From Ascidiaceihabitans sp. (GTDB lineage Bacteria > Pseudomonadota > Alphaproteobacteria > Rhodobacterales > Rhodobacteraceae), in contig JALZUL010000124.1 of assembly GCA_023301665.1 (NCBI GenBank), forward strand, positions 1 to 5,821: a stretch of DNA of 5,821 bases, read 5' to 3'. The notes under the pieces are model-generated. The model worked only from the letters and a program-made list of their open reading frames with translations, was not told the origin of the DNA and made no database searches. Positions within the stretch are counted from its first letter, which is position 1. The number at the start of each line of letters is the position of its first letter. Shown here one piece after another: positions 1-5,821 of the stretch. The translations under genes were made by a program, and so were the position numbers.

Positions 1-591
1 ACAGTCGTCAAAATCACCATCCATGGCCAGCGCGTGCACGTTGCTTTCGGTTGGGGTGGTCATTTGGCGGCGCTGCACCTCGGAGATCCGACCATGCGGA
101 TAGAGGATGAACACATCCACATTATCCAAACCGCGAAACGCCTCAATGGCTGCCGATCCCGTGTCCCCTGATGTGGCTCCCACGATCGTAACGCGCTCGC
201 CCTTGCGGCCCAATGCGGTTTGGAACATTTGCCCAATAAGCTGCATTGCAAAGTCTTTGAACGCCAAGGTCGGGCCATGGAACAATTCCAGCAGGAAATG
301 CCCTTGATCCAATTGCACCAAAGGCGCGCGTGCTGCATGGCCAAAACCTGCATAGGCACGTTGGATGATTGCCTTGAATTCTTCGTCGCTGAACGTATCG
401 CCAACAAAAGGGCGCATCACTTGAAAGGCGATCTCTTCATAGCTTTTGCCAGCCATCGCTTTGATGTCAGCTGCGCTGAGTTGAGGGATCGTTTCAGGGA
501 CGTAAAGGCCGCCGTCGCGGGCCAAACCTGTTAGCATGGCCTCTTCAAAGGTAAGTTCCGGGGCTTGTCCTCGTGTCGAGATATATTTCAC
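1..591 (-). CDS. thrC: Threonine synthase, N-terminal 197 codons (runs off the left edge)
   Basis: PLP-dependent enzyme that converts O-phosphohomoserine to threonine and phosphate, the last step of threonine biosynthesis, in the cytoplasm. The frame is open from a GTG at 591 to base 1 and begins MKYISTRGQAPELTFEEA, typical of the family N-terminus. The block ELFHGPTLAFKDFAMQ carries the expected PLP Schiff-base lysine at residue 112, and GATSGDTGSAA (138-148) is the glycine-rich cofactor phosphate loop. The GTG is preferred because the first ATG (538, residue 19) would remove the conserved MKYISTRG start; the Shine-Dalgarno in front of it is weak. Family members are about 460 residues, so more than half of the protein lies outside the window. 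It starts 15 nt after the SURF1 stop, so cotranscription with SURF1 is likely. Recognition is firm. Confidence 0.95.
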   Translation of the reverse strand, partial: MKYISTRGQAPELTFEEAMLTGLARDGGLYVPETIPQLSAADIKAMAGKSYEEIAFQVMRPFVGDTFSDEEFKAIIQRAYAGFGHAARAPLVQLDQGHFLLELFHGPTLAFKDFAMQLIGQMFQTALGRKGERVTIVGATSGDTGSAAIEAFRGLDNVDVFILYPHGRISEVQRRQMTTPTESNVHALAMDGDFDDC

Positions 592-606
592 GTTCGTGTA
601 CTCTAA

Positions 607-1290
607 TCAGGTTTCAGGAATGTCGCGTTTTGAGCGCAACAAGAAGTAGGTCGTCATCGCAGCCCATATCAAAGCCAACAGGGCCCAAGTGATCGCGTAT
701 TGCAGATGATCGTTTGGAATGCGGCTGGTGTCTACGGGCAATGGTGTAACTTTGGCATCTAACGCAGAGCTTTCGCGCAAAACCACCATCACAGGTTCGG
801 TGCCAAGCTGAGCCGCCATCTTTTCGACATCGCGGGCGAACCAAATGTTCTTGGCAATGTCCGGGTCAGGTGTGTAGCCGTCTGTTTCATCTGGCCAATG
901 CAGGTTGCCAGAAACGAGAGTGTTGTTTTCCAATGCAGATGGCTCAGGCAGTTTATCATTTACCGAAATAAATCCGCGATCCAAAAGTATGGTGCGTCCG
1001 TCAGAAACAAACGGGCTGATCAAACGGTAGCCGGCGCCAGCTGATTTTTGCGAAACAAGAACGCGAAGCACTTCGGGTTTGATGGTGCCTTCGAGTTCGA
1101 CAACTAGATATTTATCATCGATGGGGTCTGGCGCAATCGGAAGTGCGGTTGGTGCCTGCACAATCCGCTCTTGGATTTGTGCAATGATTCCTTGTTTCCA
1201 TGAGAGGCGTTGCATTTGCCAAACACATAGGCTGATCAGGATCGCCGCCCCACCCAGTCCGAAAACCACAAAGAATATGATGCGTTTCAT
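607..1290 (-). CDS. SURF1 family cytochrome c oxidase assembly protein
   Basis: Inner-membrane assembly factor that binds heme a and helps place it in subunit I of aa3 oxidase (known for the family, including Paracoccus Surf1). The 227-residue product shows the SURF1 layout: an N-terminal membrane helix (about 4-24) running into WQMQRLSWK (24-32), a central periplasmic domain with LLDRGFI and YLVVELEGT segments, and a C-terminal helix (about 200-221) preceded by NDHLQYAITW. His195 in that motif matches the conserved histidine implicated in heme a binding. The ATG at 1290 is chosen because GAGGGCGGA lies directly upstream. The frame stays open to an ATG at 1356, giving 249 residues, but that start has no visible ribosome site and its first 22 codons run across the terminator hairpin. 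The gene follows coxC after a 98-nt gap and precedes thrC by 15 nt. Confidence 0.93.
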   Translation of the reverse strand: MKRIIFFVVFGLGGAAILISLCVWQMQRLSWKQGIIAQIQERIVQAPTALPIAPDPIDDKYLVVELEGTIKPEVLRVLVSQKSAGAGYRLISPFVSDGRTILLDRGFISVNDKLPEPSALENNTLVSGNLHWPDETDGYTPDPDIAKNIWFARDVEKMAAQLGTEPVMVVLRESSALDAKVTPLPVDTSRIPNDHLQYAITWALLALIWAAMTTYFLLRSKRDIPET

Positions 1291-1299
1291 TCCGCCCTC
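1291..1299 (-). promoter_or_regulatory. Ribosome binding site deciding the SURF1 start
   Basis: Read on the minus strand, GAGGGCGGA lies immediately before the ATG at 1290, with GAGG about 5 nt from the start codon. It supports the 227-residue SURF1 over the longer frame that begins at 1356. Confidence 0.6.
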
Positions 1300-1305
1300 A
1301 TTGCG

Positions 1306-1340
1306 AAAAAGAGAAAGGCGCACGGGTGATCCCGCGCGCC
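1306..1340 (-). terminator. Rho-independent terminator after coxC
   Basis: On the minus strand GGCGCGCGGG (1340-1331) pairs with CCCGTGCGCC (1326-1317) over ten base pairs with one internal G-U pair and a four-base ATCA loop. The pyrimidine tract TTTCTCTTTTT (1316-1306) follows at once. Stem length, GC content and tail all fit an intrinsic terminator. It starts 49 nt past the coxC stop and ends about 15 nt before the SURF1 start, leaving no room for a separate SURF1 promoter downstream of it. SURF1 and thrC therefore seem to depend on readthrough or on transcription that starts upstream of the hairpin. Confidence 0.85.
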
Positions 1341-1388
1341 TTGTTGTAATAGTCATTTAGCGTCGAGTTGCAACCGACACCAGCTGTC

Positions 1389-2189
1389 TTAAAGACCCCA
1401 AAGGTACACAGCGAAGAATAGGAACAACCATACCACGTCAACAAAGTGCCAGTACCAAGCTGCCGCTTCAAAACCCAAGTGACGCTCAGGCGTGAAATGG
1501 CCTTTCAATGCACGGATCAAGCAAACTGTTAGAAAGATCGTACCGATCAAAACGTGGAAGCCGTGGAAGCCTGTTGCCATGAAGAAGTTGGAATAGAACT
1601 CATCTCCGCCGAATTCCCAACCTTCGTGCAGCAAGTGCGCATATTCATAGGCCTGAAGGCCCGTGAATGCGACGCCAAGAATGATAGAGATCGACAGGCC
1701 TGTGATCAGGTCTTTGCGGTTGTTTTCGTGAACCAAAGCGTGGTGCGCCCATGTTACTGCGCAACCCGATAGCAACAAGATCAATGTGTTGATCAAAGGC
1801 AAGTGAAGCGCGTCAACCGGATAGATCTCTGGTGCGACGTATTCGGTGCCTGCATACTCTTCCATTGGGTAGATTGCATGCTTGAAGAAAGACCAGAACC
1901 ATGCGGCAAAGAACATAACCTCGGAGGTGATGAACAAGATCACACCATAACGCAGGCCGATCTGGACAACTTTTGTGTGATCGCCAACATGCGATTCATC
2001 TACAACACGAGACCACCAAGCGAACATAACGTATAAAACAGCTACAAAGCCGATCAGAAACAGCCATGGGCCTGAATCGTGCATCCAAAGCACTGCACCA
2101 AAGAGCATAGCAAAAGCAGAAACTGAGGCGAGAAGCGGCTCAATGGATGGGGGCAGAATGTGATAGTCGTGATTTTTTGCGTGGGCCAT
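1389..2189 (-). CDS. coxC: Cytochrome c oxidase subunit III
   Basis: Subunit III (also called ctaE) of the aa3-type oxidase, a structural membrane subunit that supports proton uptake and protects the active site from inactivation. The 266-residue protein has seven hydrophobic segments, roughly at 20-36, 41-58, 80-101, 129-153, 159-181, 197-227 and 241-263, the normal topology. RYGVILFITSEVMFFAAWFW in helix III carries Glu90 in the same place as the conserved membrane glutamate of mitochondrial subunit III. The C-terminal block AAAWYWHFVDVVWLFLF is the other family hallmark. Length fits the Paracoccus protein. The ATG at 2189 has a GGGGA Shine-Dalgarno overlapping the end of the upstream ctaG stop codon, with a 10-nt gap between the two genes. 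The gene is the last structural gene before a strong terminator. Confidence 0.98.
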   Translation of the reverse strand: MAHAKNHDYHILPPSIEPLLASVSAFAMLFGAVLWMHDSGPWLFLIGFVAVLYVMFAWWSRVVDESHVGDHTKVVQIGLRYGVILFITSEVMFFAAWFWSFFKHAIYPMEEYAGTEYVAPEIYPVDALHLPLINTLILLLSGCAVTWAHHALVHENNRKDLITGLSISIILGVAFTGLQAYEYAHLLHEGWEFGGDEFYSNFFMATGFHGFHVLIGTIFLTVCLIRALKGHFTPERHLGFEAAAWYWHFVDVVWLFLFFAVYLWGL

Positions 2190-2199
2190 GAAGCGTCCC

Positions 2200-2778
2200 C
2201 TAGTTCAAGTTAGTGTCGCTGGTTTGCTCAAGGGCTGCGTAGCCTTCGGGCAAATCAATTTCGTAGAATGTATAGCTTAGTGTGATGGTGTGCACGTATT
2301 TTGCGTCACGATCCGCCACTATTTCTGGATCAACGTAGAAGCTCACTGGCATCATAACCGTTTCACCGGGTTGTAGAACCTGTTCCTCAAAGCAGAAACA
2401 GTCGATTTTGTTAAAGAAGTAACCCGCTTGGTATGGCGTCACGTTGTAGCTGGCCTGCCCTGCGATTGGCTTATCCGTTGGATTATGCGCCTCATAGAAC
2501 GCCAATCCAGTTTCGCCGATGCGGATTTCCATCTCGCGGACCTCAGGTTTGAAATCCCAGCGCATACCGCTATTGAGCGAGCCATCAAAGCGCACCTTGA
2601 TCGTTTGCTCTAAGATCTCATCTGACGCGACGGTTGAAATGCCGGTCGTGCCGCCAAATCCAGTTACTCGGCAGAACCAGTCGTAAAATGGAACCGATGC
2701 CCAAGCCAACGCGCCCATCACCACAACAAGTGAAACCGTTTGGGTTACTGTTTTTTGAGGACCGGTAAGCTTGCTCAT
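2200..2778 (-). CDS. ctaG: Cytochrome c oxidase assembly protein CtaG (Cox11), CuB copper chaperone
   Basis: Membrane-anchored periplasmic copper chaperone that delivers copper to the CuB centre of subunit I. The 192-residue product has a short cytoplasmic N-terminus, one membrane helix (about 12-30), and then VPFYDWFCRVTGFGGT containing Cys36, a conserved thiol near the helix. The copper-binding motif IDCFCF places Cys127 and Cys129. The C-terminal beta domain ends with ITLSYTFYEI, as in other Cox11 proteins. This is the Cox11-type CtaG, not the unrelated multi-pass CtaG of Bacillus. The start overlaps the stop of the small upstream gene in ATGA, so translation is probably coupled. coxC follows after 10 nt. 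Length and all key cysteines are intact. Confidence 0.97.
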   Translation of the reverse strand: MSKLTGPQKTVTQTVSLVVVMGALAWASVPFYDWFCRVTGFGGTTGISTVASDEILEQTIKVRFDGSLNSGMRWDFKPEVREMEIRIGETGLAFYEAHNPTDKPIAGQASYNVTPYQAGYFFNKIDCFCFEEQVLQPGETVMMPVSFYVDPEIVADRDAKYVHTITLSYTFYEIDLPEGYAALEQTSDTNLN

Positions 2779-2939
2779 TGGCTGATCTCATTTGCTCTGG
2801 GCAGTTCGAAATCGCCGCTCGCGACCTTTGCAAAGGTCAGGGCCATGACAAGCACCACAAATCCGGCCAACAGCACGCCAACGCCAACATTGCGTCCCTT
2901 GCGGCGCTGATGAATCTCGTGTTCAGCTTTGATGCTCAT
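2775..2939 (-). CDS. Small single-pass membrane protein in the CoxF position
   Basis: A 54-residue protein: a charged N-terminus MSIKAEHEIHQRRKGRN, one hydrophobic helix (about 18-38) and a short acidic tail. Positive residues Arg12, Arg13, Lys14 and Arg16 before the helix predict the N-terminus in the cytoplasm and the tail in the periplasm. The ATG at 2939 overlaps the ctaB stop in ATGA, and its own stop overlaps the ctaG start in a second ATGA, so it appears translationally coupled on both sides. A start seven codons further upstream is possible but would extend deeper into ctaB. Small ORFs are known in this place of alphaproteobacterial cox clusters and are sometimes called CoxF. A role in oxidase assembly, perhaps with CtaG, is inferred from position only; no catalytic or metal-binding motif is visible. 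Confidence 0.85.
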   Translation of the reverse strand: MSIKAEHEIHQRRKGRNVGVGVLLAGFVVLVMALTFAKVASGDFELPRANEISQ

Positions 2940-3877
2940 GACCAGCCACCCAATCCCCAAGGGCGCAGCAGCGCCTCAGCAAGGATCGCACCGAAGTGCA
3001 GGAAGAGGTATAGCAGTGAAAGCTTGAAGAATTTGCGCTCGACCGCGAAGTCATCTGATTCAGAATCAGCCTCATCGCGACGCCAAATATCGTATGCGCC
3101 CTTTAGGAAGAGGCTGTTCAAGACCACAGCCGTCGTCAGGTAGACGATGCCACCAATGCTTGTAAACGCTGCACCAACCGCCAAAACAAACAGGACAATG
3201 GTGTATCCAAGGATATGGCGACGCGTGCTTGGACGGCCATGGGTCACTGTCAGCATCGGAACACCCGCGTCGTCATAATCAGAGCGCATGAACAATGCCA
3301 AAGCCCAGAAATGTGGAGGGGTCCAAATAAAGATCAGGGCGAACATCAGCCAACCTTCGATTGACATAGATCCGGTCGCGATGACCCAGCCGATCAGCGG
3401 AGGAAACGCGCCAGCCGCACCACCGATTACGATGTTCTGCGGTGTCGAGCGCTTTAACCACATTGTGTAGACAACAACATAAAAGAAGATTGTGAATGCC
3501 AAGAGCCCCGCGGCCAAGAAATTCGCCGACAAGGCCATCATCATGACAGCAAGACCCGAAAGCCCAGCCCCCAGATAAAGGGCCTCGCCCGCCTGAACTT
3601 TCCCAGCTGGAATCGGGCGGCCAACAGTCCGCTTCATGACGCGGTCGATATCCGCATCCCACCACATGTTTAGCGCACCAGATGCCCCTGCCCCAATTGC
3701 AAGGAACAAGATCGAGGCAAAGCCGATGATCGGGTTCACCGAAACAGGCGCGGCCATAAGGCCAACAAAAGCGGTGAACACCACCAACGACATGACCCGT
3801 GGCTTGAGCAACGCAAAGTAGTCACCAAAGGAGGCCTCGGTTTCTTTACTTTGGGCGGTATAGCTGGCGTCGGTCAT
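2936..3877 (-). CDS. ctaB: Protoheme IX farnesyltransferase (heme o synthase)
   Basis: Integral membrane prenyltransferase of the UbiA superfamily that transfers a farnesyl group from farnesyl diphosphate to heme b, giving heme o, the precursor of heme a. The 313-residue protein has many hydrophobic helices. The first aspartate-rich motif is NMWWDADIDRVMKRT with Asn70, Asp74 and Asp78, followed by GRPIPAG (86-92). The second polar block is RSDYDDAGVPML (198-209). TPPHFWALAL (186-195) is also typical of CtaB/CyoE. The ATG at 3877 is chosen; a TTG five codons upstream (3892) is in frame but less likely. The region before the start has only a modest purine-rich stretch, GAGAGCGAG. The gene lies 69 nt after coxB, past a hairpin, and its stop overlaps the next start in ATGA. 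Confidence 0.97.
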   Translation of the reverse strand: MTDASYTAQSKETEASFGDYFALLKPRVMSLVVFTAFVGLMAAPVSVNPIIGFASILFLAIGAGASGALNMWWDADIDRVMKRTVGRPIPAGKVQAGEALYLGAGLSGLAVMMMALSANFLAAGLLAFTIFFYVVVYTMWLKRSTPQNIVIGGAAGAFPPLIGWVIATGSMSIEGWLMFALIFIWTPPHFWALALFMRSDYDDAGVPMLTVTHGRPSTRRHILGYTIVLFVLAVGAAFTSIGGIVYLTTAVVLNSLFLKGAYDIWRRDEADSESDDFAVERKFFKLSLLYLFLHFGAILAEALLRPWGLGGWS

Positions 3878-3915
3878 ACTGCTCGCTCTCAAAATCTGGG
3901 TAAACGTGATTTGCT

Positions 3916-3939
3916 AAGAGAGGCGGGGAAATTCCCGCC
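3916..3939 (-). terminator. GC-rich hairpin between coxB and ctaB (attenuator or mRNA-stabilising element)
   Basis: On the minus strand GGCGGG (3939-3934) and CCCGCC (3927-3922) form a six-pair GC stem around the loop AATTTC, followed by TCTCTT. It starts 7 nt past the coxB stop. The stem is short and the tail is not a clean T run, so it is a weak or leaky terminator at best. Protection of the coxB mRNA 3' end after processing is equally possible. Either role would give more CoxB than downstream assembly proteins. Confidence 0.5.
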
Positions 3940-3946
3940 CCACTCA

Positions 3947-4861
3947 TTAATTAGAGGCGACGTTTACAGGCAGCGGAGTGCCTGCATACTCGTCAATTGC
4001 GCCTTTAAGCCAAGCTTCATAGGCTTCTTCGCTTACAACTTTTACTGTGATCGGCATGTAGGCGTGGTCTTTGCCGCATAGCTCAGAGCACTGACCAAAG
4101 TAGATGCCTTCTTGTTCTGCTTTGAACCACAGCTCAGCCAAACGACCAGGGACCGCGTCTTGCTTCACGCCAAATGCCGGAATGGTCCAAGCGTGGATCA
4201 CGTCAGCGCCAGTTACTTGTACAACGATGGTTTTGTTTACAGGCACAACAACCGATGTGTCCGTCGCCAACAGCCATTCGTTACGTGAGTAACCCGCATC
4301 AGCTAGCTTGGCTTCCATGTGCTCGTCCAAAACAAACGCAGTTACGTTTTCATCTTCTGGGCGGATGGATGTATCGAGCGTAGCGTCAGAACCAAGCATG
4401 TAGCTATCAAAGGCAAAGTCATGGTCGACATATTCATGCGTCCAATACCACTGGTTGCCAATGGCTTTGATTGTCACGTCCGCTTGCGGGATTTCTTGCT
4501 GTCTGAACAAGATCGGCAAAGAGAATGCGCCGATGAAAACCAAAACTAGAATTGGCACGACGGTCCACAACACTTCGACAGTTGTGTGGTGTGTGAAGGT
4601 AGCGGCCACAGGGTTTCGCTTGGCGTTGAAACGGTAGATGCACCAGATCAAAAGCCCGGTCACAAACAAAGTGATGATCGTGATGATCACCAAAAGCAGA
4701 TAATCGAGGCTTTGAATTTCACGTGCCAACAAGGTCGCCGCAGGCTGGAAGCCGGTCTTACCATCAACCGGCGCGCCGATGATTTCGAGGTTTTCTTGAG
4801 CAACAGCTGGTGCCGCCGCAAATGCAGCCAAAAGGCCAGAGGTGGAAAGAAGCTTTTTCAT
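3947..4861 (-). CDS. coxB: Cytochrome c oxidase subunit II (CuA subunit)
   Basis: Subunit II (ctaC) accepts electrons from cytochrome c at the binuclear CuA centre and passes them to heme a in subunit I. The 304-residue precursor begins with a Sec signal peptide, likely cleaved after APAVA so that Gln22 becomes the mature N-terminus. Two membrane helices (about 52-74 and 95-117) anchor it. A periplasmic cupredoxin domain carries the full CuA ligand set: His223, Cys258, Glu260 (by backbone), Cys262, His266 and Met269. The aromatic stretch GNQWYWTHEY (135-144) is the electron entry region. Against Paracoccus CoxB as I remember it, there is an acidic insertion of about 25 residues near 157-182. 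The ATG at 4861 has AGGA 6 nt upstream and gives a proper signal peptide; the frame is open to 4921 but longer starts would spoil the signal. First gene of the cluster. Confidence 0.98.
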   Translation of the reverse strand: MKKLLSTSGLLAAFAAAPAVAQENLEIIGAPVDGKTGFQPAATLLAREIQSLDYLLLVIITIITLFVTGLLIWCIYRFNAKRNPVAATFTHHTTVEVLWTVVPILVLVFIGAFSLPILFRQQEIPQADVTIKAIGNQWYWTHEYVDHDFAFDSYMLGSDATLDTSIRPEDENVTAFVLDEHMEAKLADAGYSRNEWLLATDTSVVVPVNKTIVVQVTGADVIHAWTIPAFGVKQDAVPGRLAELWFKAEQEGIYFGQCSELCGKDHAYMPITVKVVSEEAYEAWLKGAIDEYAGTPLPVNVASN

Positions 4862-4867
4862 GTGTCG

Positions 4868-4871
4868 TCCT
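4868..4871 (-). promoter_or_regulatory. Ribosome binding site deciding the coxB start
   Basis: AGGA on the minus strand sits 6 nt before the ATG at 4861. It favours this start over the in-frame ATG at 4882 and the upstream end of the open frame at 4921, and it agrees with the signal peptide beginning MKKLLSTSG. Confidence 0.6.
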
Positions 4872-5050
4872 GATCCAGTCATCACTGTTGAGCCGGGTGA
4901 AAGTACTTTCGTGTAAAACACGTCCGCCTCCCGTTGTATTCTGTGTGCTTACAATCATATTCTGACTACAAGATAAAGATGTTCAGGCGCGGCAAACGGA
5001 CGCTTTTTGCTTCAAATCAAAACATGTGCCCCAAAAACGCCGAAAAACTC

Positions 5051-5056
5051 AGGAAG
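5051..5056 (+). promoter_or_regulatory. Ribosome binding site of tldD
   Basis: AGGAAG lies 6 nt before the ATG at 5063, supporting that start for the partial tldD frame. Confidence 0.6.
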
Positions 5057-5062
5057 CAGTAG

Positions 5063-5821
5063 ATGTCAGACACCCAATTCTCACCATTTGAAACCAGTTT
5101 GGACCGCGAAACCGCGCTAAAAACGCTTCGAGAAGCGACTGCAGGGGCGGATGACGGTGAACTATTCCTAGAACGACGGCGTTCTGAAGCTATGGTTTTT
5201 GACGATGGTCGCCTCAAAACTGCAAGCTACGACGCATCTGAGGGATTCGGTCTTCGTGCGGTGCGCGGCGAGGTTGCGGGCTACGCTCACTCCACTGAAA
5301 TATCAGAAAGCGCCTTGAAACGTGCCACTCAGACGGCACGTTTGGCTGTCGCAGACGGTGGGGGCACTTGGGCTGATGCGCCGCAAGCGACAAACGTTAA
5401 GCTCTACACAGACGAAGACCCGATTTCCGGCGCGTCCTTCCCAGTTAAGCTGGAAACACTGCGCGCTATGGATGATTTTGCACGGTCGTTAGACAAACGG
5501 GTTGTTCAGGTCACCGCAAGTATCGCAGCATCGATACAAGAGATCGAAATTTTACGCCCCGAAGGTGGCTCGGTCCGAGATATCCGTCCGATGACCCGTG
5601 TTAATATCTCTGTCATCGTCGAAAAAGATGGCCGCCGCGAATCGGGCAGCGCTGGTGGTGGCGGTCGAGTGGGGCTTGATGGCTTACTTGATCCAGCCGA
5701 TTGGCAGGACAAAACACGCGAAGCTTTGCGCGTGGCTTTGGTCAATCTTGACGCGACACCTGCCCCTGCGGGTGTGATGGACGTGGTGCTTGGGCCGGGC
5801 TGGCCGGGTATTTTGCTTCAC
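5063..5821 (+). CDS. tldD: Metalloprotease TldD, N-terminal 253 codons (runs off the right edge)
   Basis: TldD forms a zinc protease with TldE/PmbA that degrades unfolded or small peptides; in E. coli it is linked to microcin B17 maturation and CcdA turnover. The frame is open from the ATG at 5063 to the window edge. That start has AGGAAG (5051-5056) 6 nt upstream. Family segments include SEGFGLRAVRGEVAGYAHST (60-79), the glycine-rich ESGSAGGGGR (196-205) and GPGWPGILLH at the end. The last codon, His253, should be the first histidine of the family HExxxH zinc motif, so the catalytic part lies beyond the window. Family length is about 475, so roughly half is present. It is transcribed away from coxB. 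Its role in this organism is inferred from the family; no functional tie to the oxidase is evident. Confidence 0.95.
   Translation, partial: MSDTQFSPFETSLDRETALKTLREATAGADDGELFLERRRSEAMVFDDGRLKTASYDASEGFGLRAVRGEVAGYAHSTEISESALKRATQTARLAVADGGGTWADAPQATNVKLYTDEDPISGASFPVKLETLRAMDDFARSLDKRVVQVTASIAASIQEIEILRPEGGSVRDIRPMTRVNISVIVEKDGRRESGSAGGGGRVGLDGLLDPADWQDKTREALRVALVNLDATPAPAGVMDVVLGPGWPGILLH

Larger units (their letters stand above)
4862..5062. promoter_or_regulatory. Divergent coxB / tldD intergenic region with candidate promoters
   Basis: This 201-nt gap separates divergent genes and must hold the start sites for both. For coxB, the best -10-like hexamer is TATGAT on the minus strand (4954-4959), with only a poor -35 match upstream. 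For tldD, TTGTAT (4934-4939) and TATTCT (4958-4963), 18 nt apart, are a plausible -35/-10 pair on the plus strand. The two candidates would overlap. TATTCTG occurs twice, at 4937-4943 and 4958-4964, exactly 21 bp apart, and TACAA follows each copy. Promoter positions are tentative because alphaproteobacterial promoters match the consensus loosely. Confidence 0.4.

Noticed and set aside
60..407. 115-codon open frame on the minus strand
   Set aside because: It lies out of frame inside thrC, whose frame holds the PLP lysine and phosphate-loop motifs. The product has no recognisable features.
220..534. 104-codon plus-strand open frame
   Set aside because: Antisense to thrC, with no plausible function; a shadow of the real gene.
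1345..1376. Possible promoter for SURF1 (TTGCAA and TATTAC on the minus strand, 16 nt apart)
   Set aside because: Match to consensus is weak, and any transcript would run straight into the terminator at 1306-1340.
1362..1378. Near-palindrome around GTTGCAAC just after coxC
   Set aside because: The symmetric arms are interrupted by a bulge and the core is only 8 bp. It could be chance and there is no known regulator to match.
2618..2833. 71-codon minus-strand open frame spanning the start of ctaG
   Set aside because: Out of frame with ctaG and the small CoxF-position gene, both of which are well supported and together fill the region.
4862..4921. Upstream extension of coxB to a 324-residue product
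   Set aside because: The extra residues precede a good signal peptide that starts at the ATG at 4861, which has its own ribosome site.
5017..5217. 66-codon minus-strand open frame at the start of tldD
   Set aside because: Antisense to the tldD coding frame, low-complexity serine/arginine-rich translation, no supporting signal.

Overview
The window reads as a conserved housekeeping segment of an alphaproteobacterium, most likely a marine Rhodobacterales / Roseobacter-group species. This is inferred from the close resemblance of the proteins to Paracoccus/Rhodobacter cytochrome oxidase proteins as I remember them, from the gene order, and from moderate base composition; no database search was possible. 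I see no mobile elements, CRISPR arrays, tRNA or rRNA genes, or foreign-looking segments.

Layout. Almost everything lies on the minus strand and reads right to left. At the right edge, on the plus strand, is the N-terminal half of tldD (5063 to the edge). A divergent intergenic region (4862-5062) separates it from the aa3-type cytochrome c oxidase cluster: coxB/ctaC (subunit II, 4861-3947), a GC-rich hairpin, ctaB (heme o synthase, 3877-2936), a 54-codon single-pass membrane protein in the CoxF position (2939-2775), ctaG/cox11 (CuB insertion, 2778-2200) and coxC/ctaE (subunit III, 2189-1389). A strong Rho-independent terminator (1306-1340) follows coxC. Beyond it come a SURF1 gene (1290-607) and, 15 nt further, the 5' part of thrC (591 to the left edge).

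How the genes work together. CoxB and CoxC are structural subunits. CtaB farnesylates heme b to heme o, the precursor of heme a. CtaG delivers copper to the CuB site of subunit I. SURF1 assists heme a delivery to subunit I. The small protein sits between two assembly genes and is joined to both by ATGA stop/start overlaps, which suggests a membrane assembly role. The catalytic subunit I gene (coxA/ctaD) is not here and must lie elsewhere, as in Paracoccus. thrC (threonine biosynthesis) and tldD (metalloprotease) are flanking genes with no direct role in the oxidase.

The region is ordinary in content. The points most worth a second look are the two RNA hairpins that may partition expression of the cluster, the acidic insertion in the periplasmic domain of CoxB, the doubly coupled small ORF, and the uncertain SURF1 start that could extend across the terminator.
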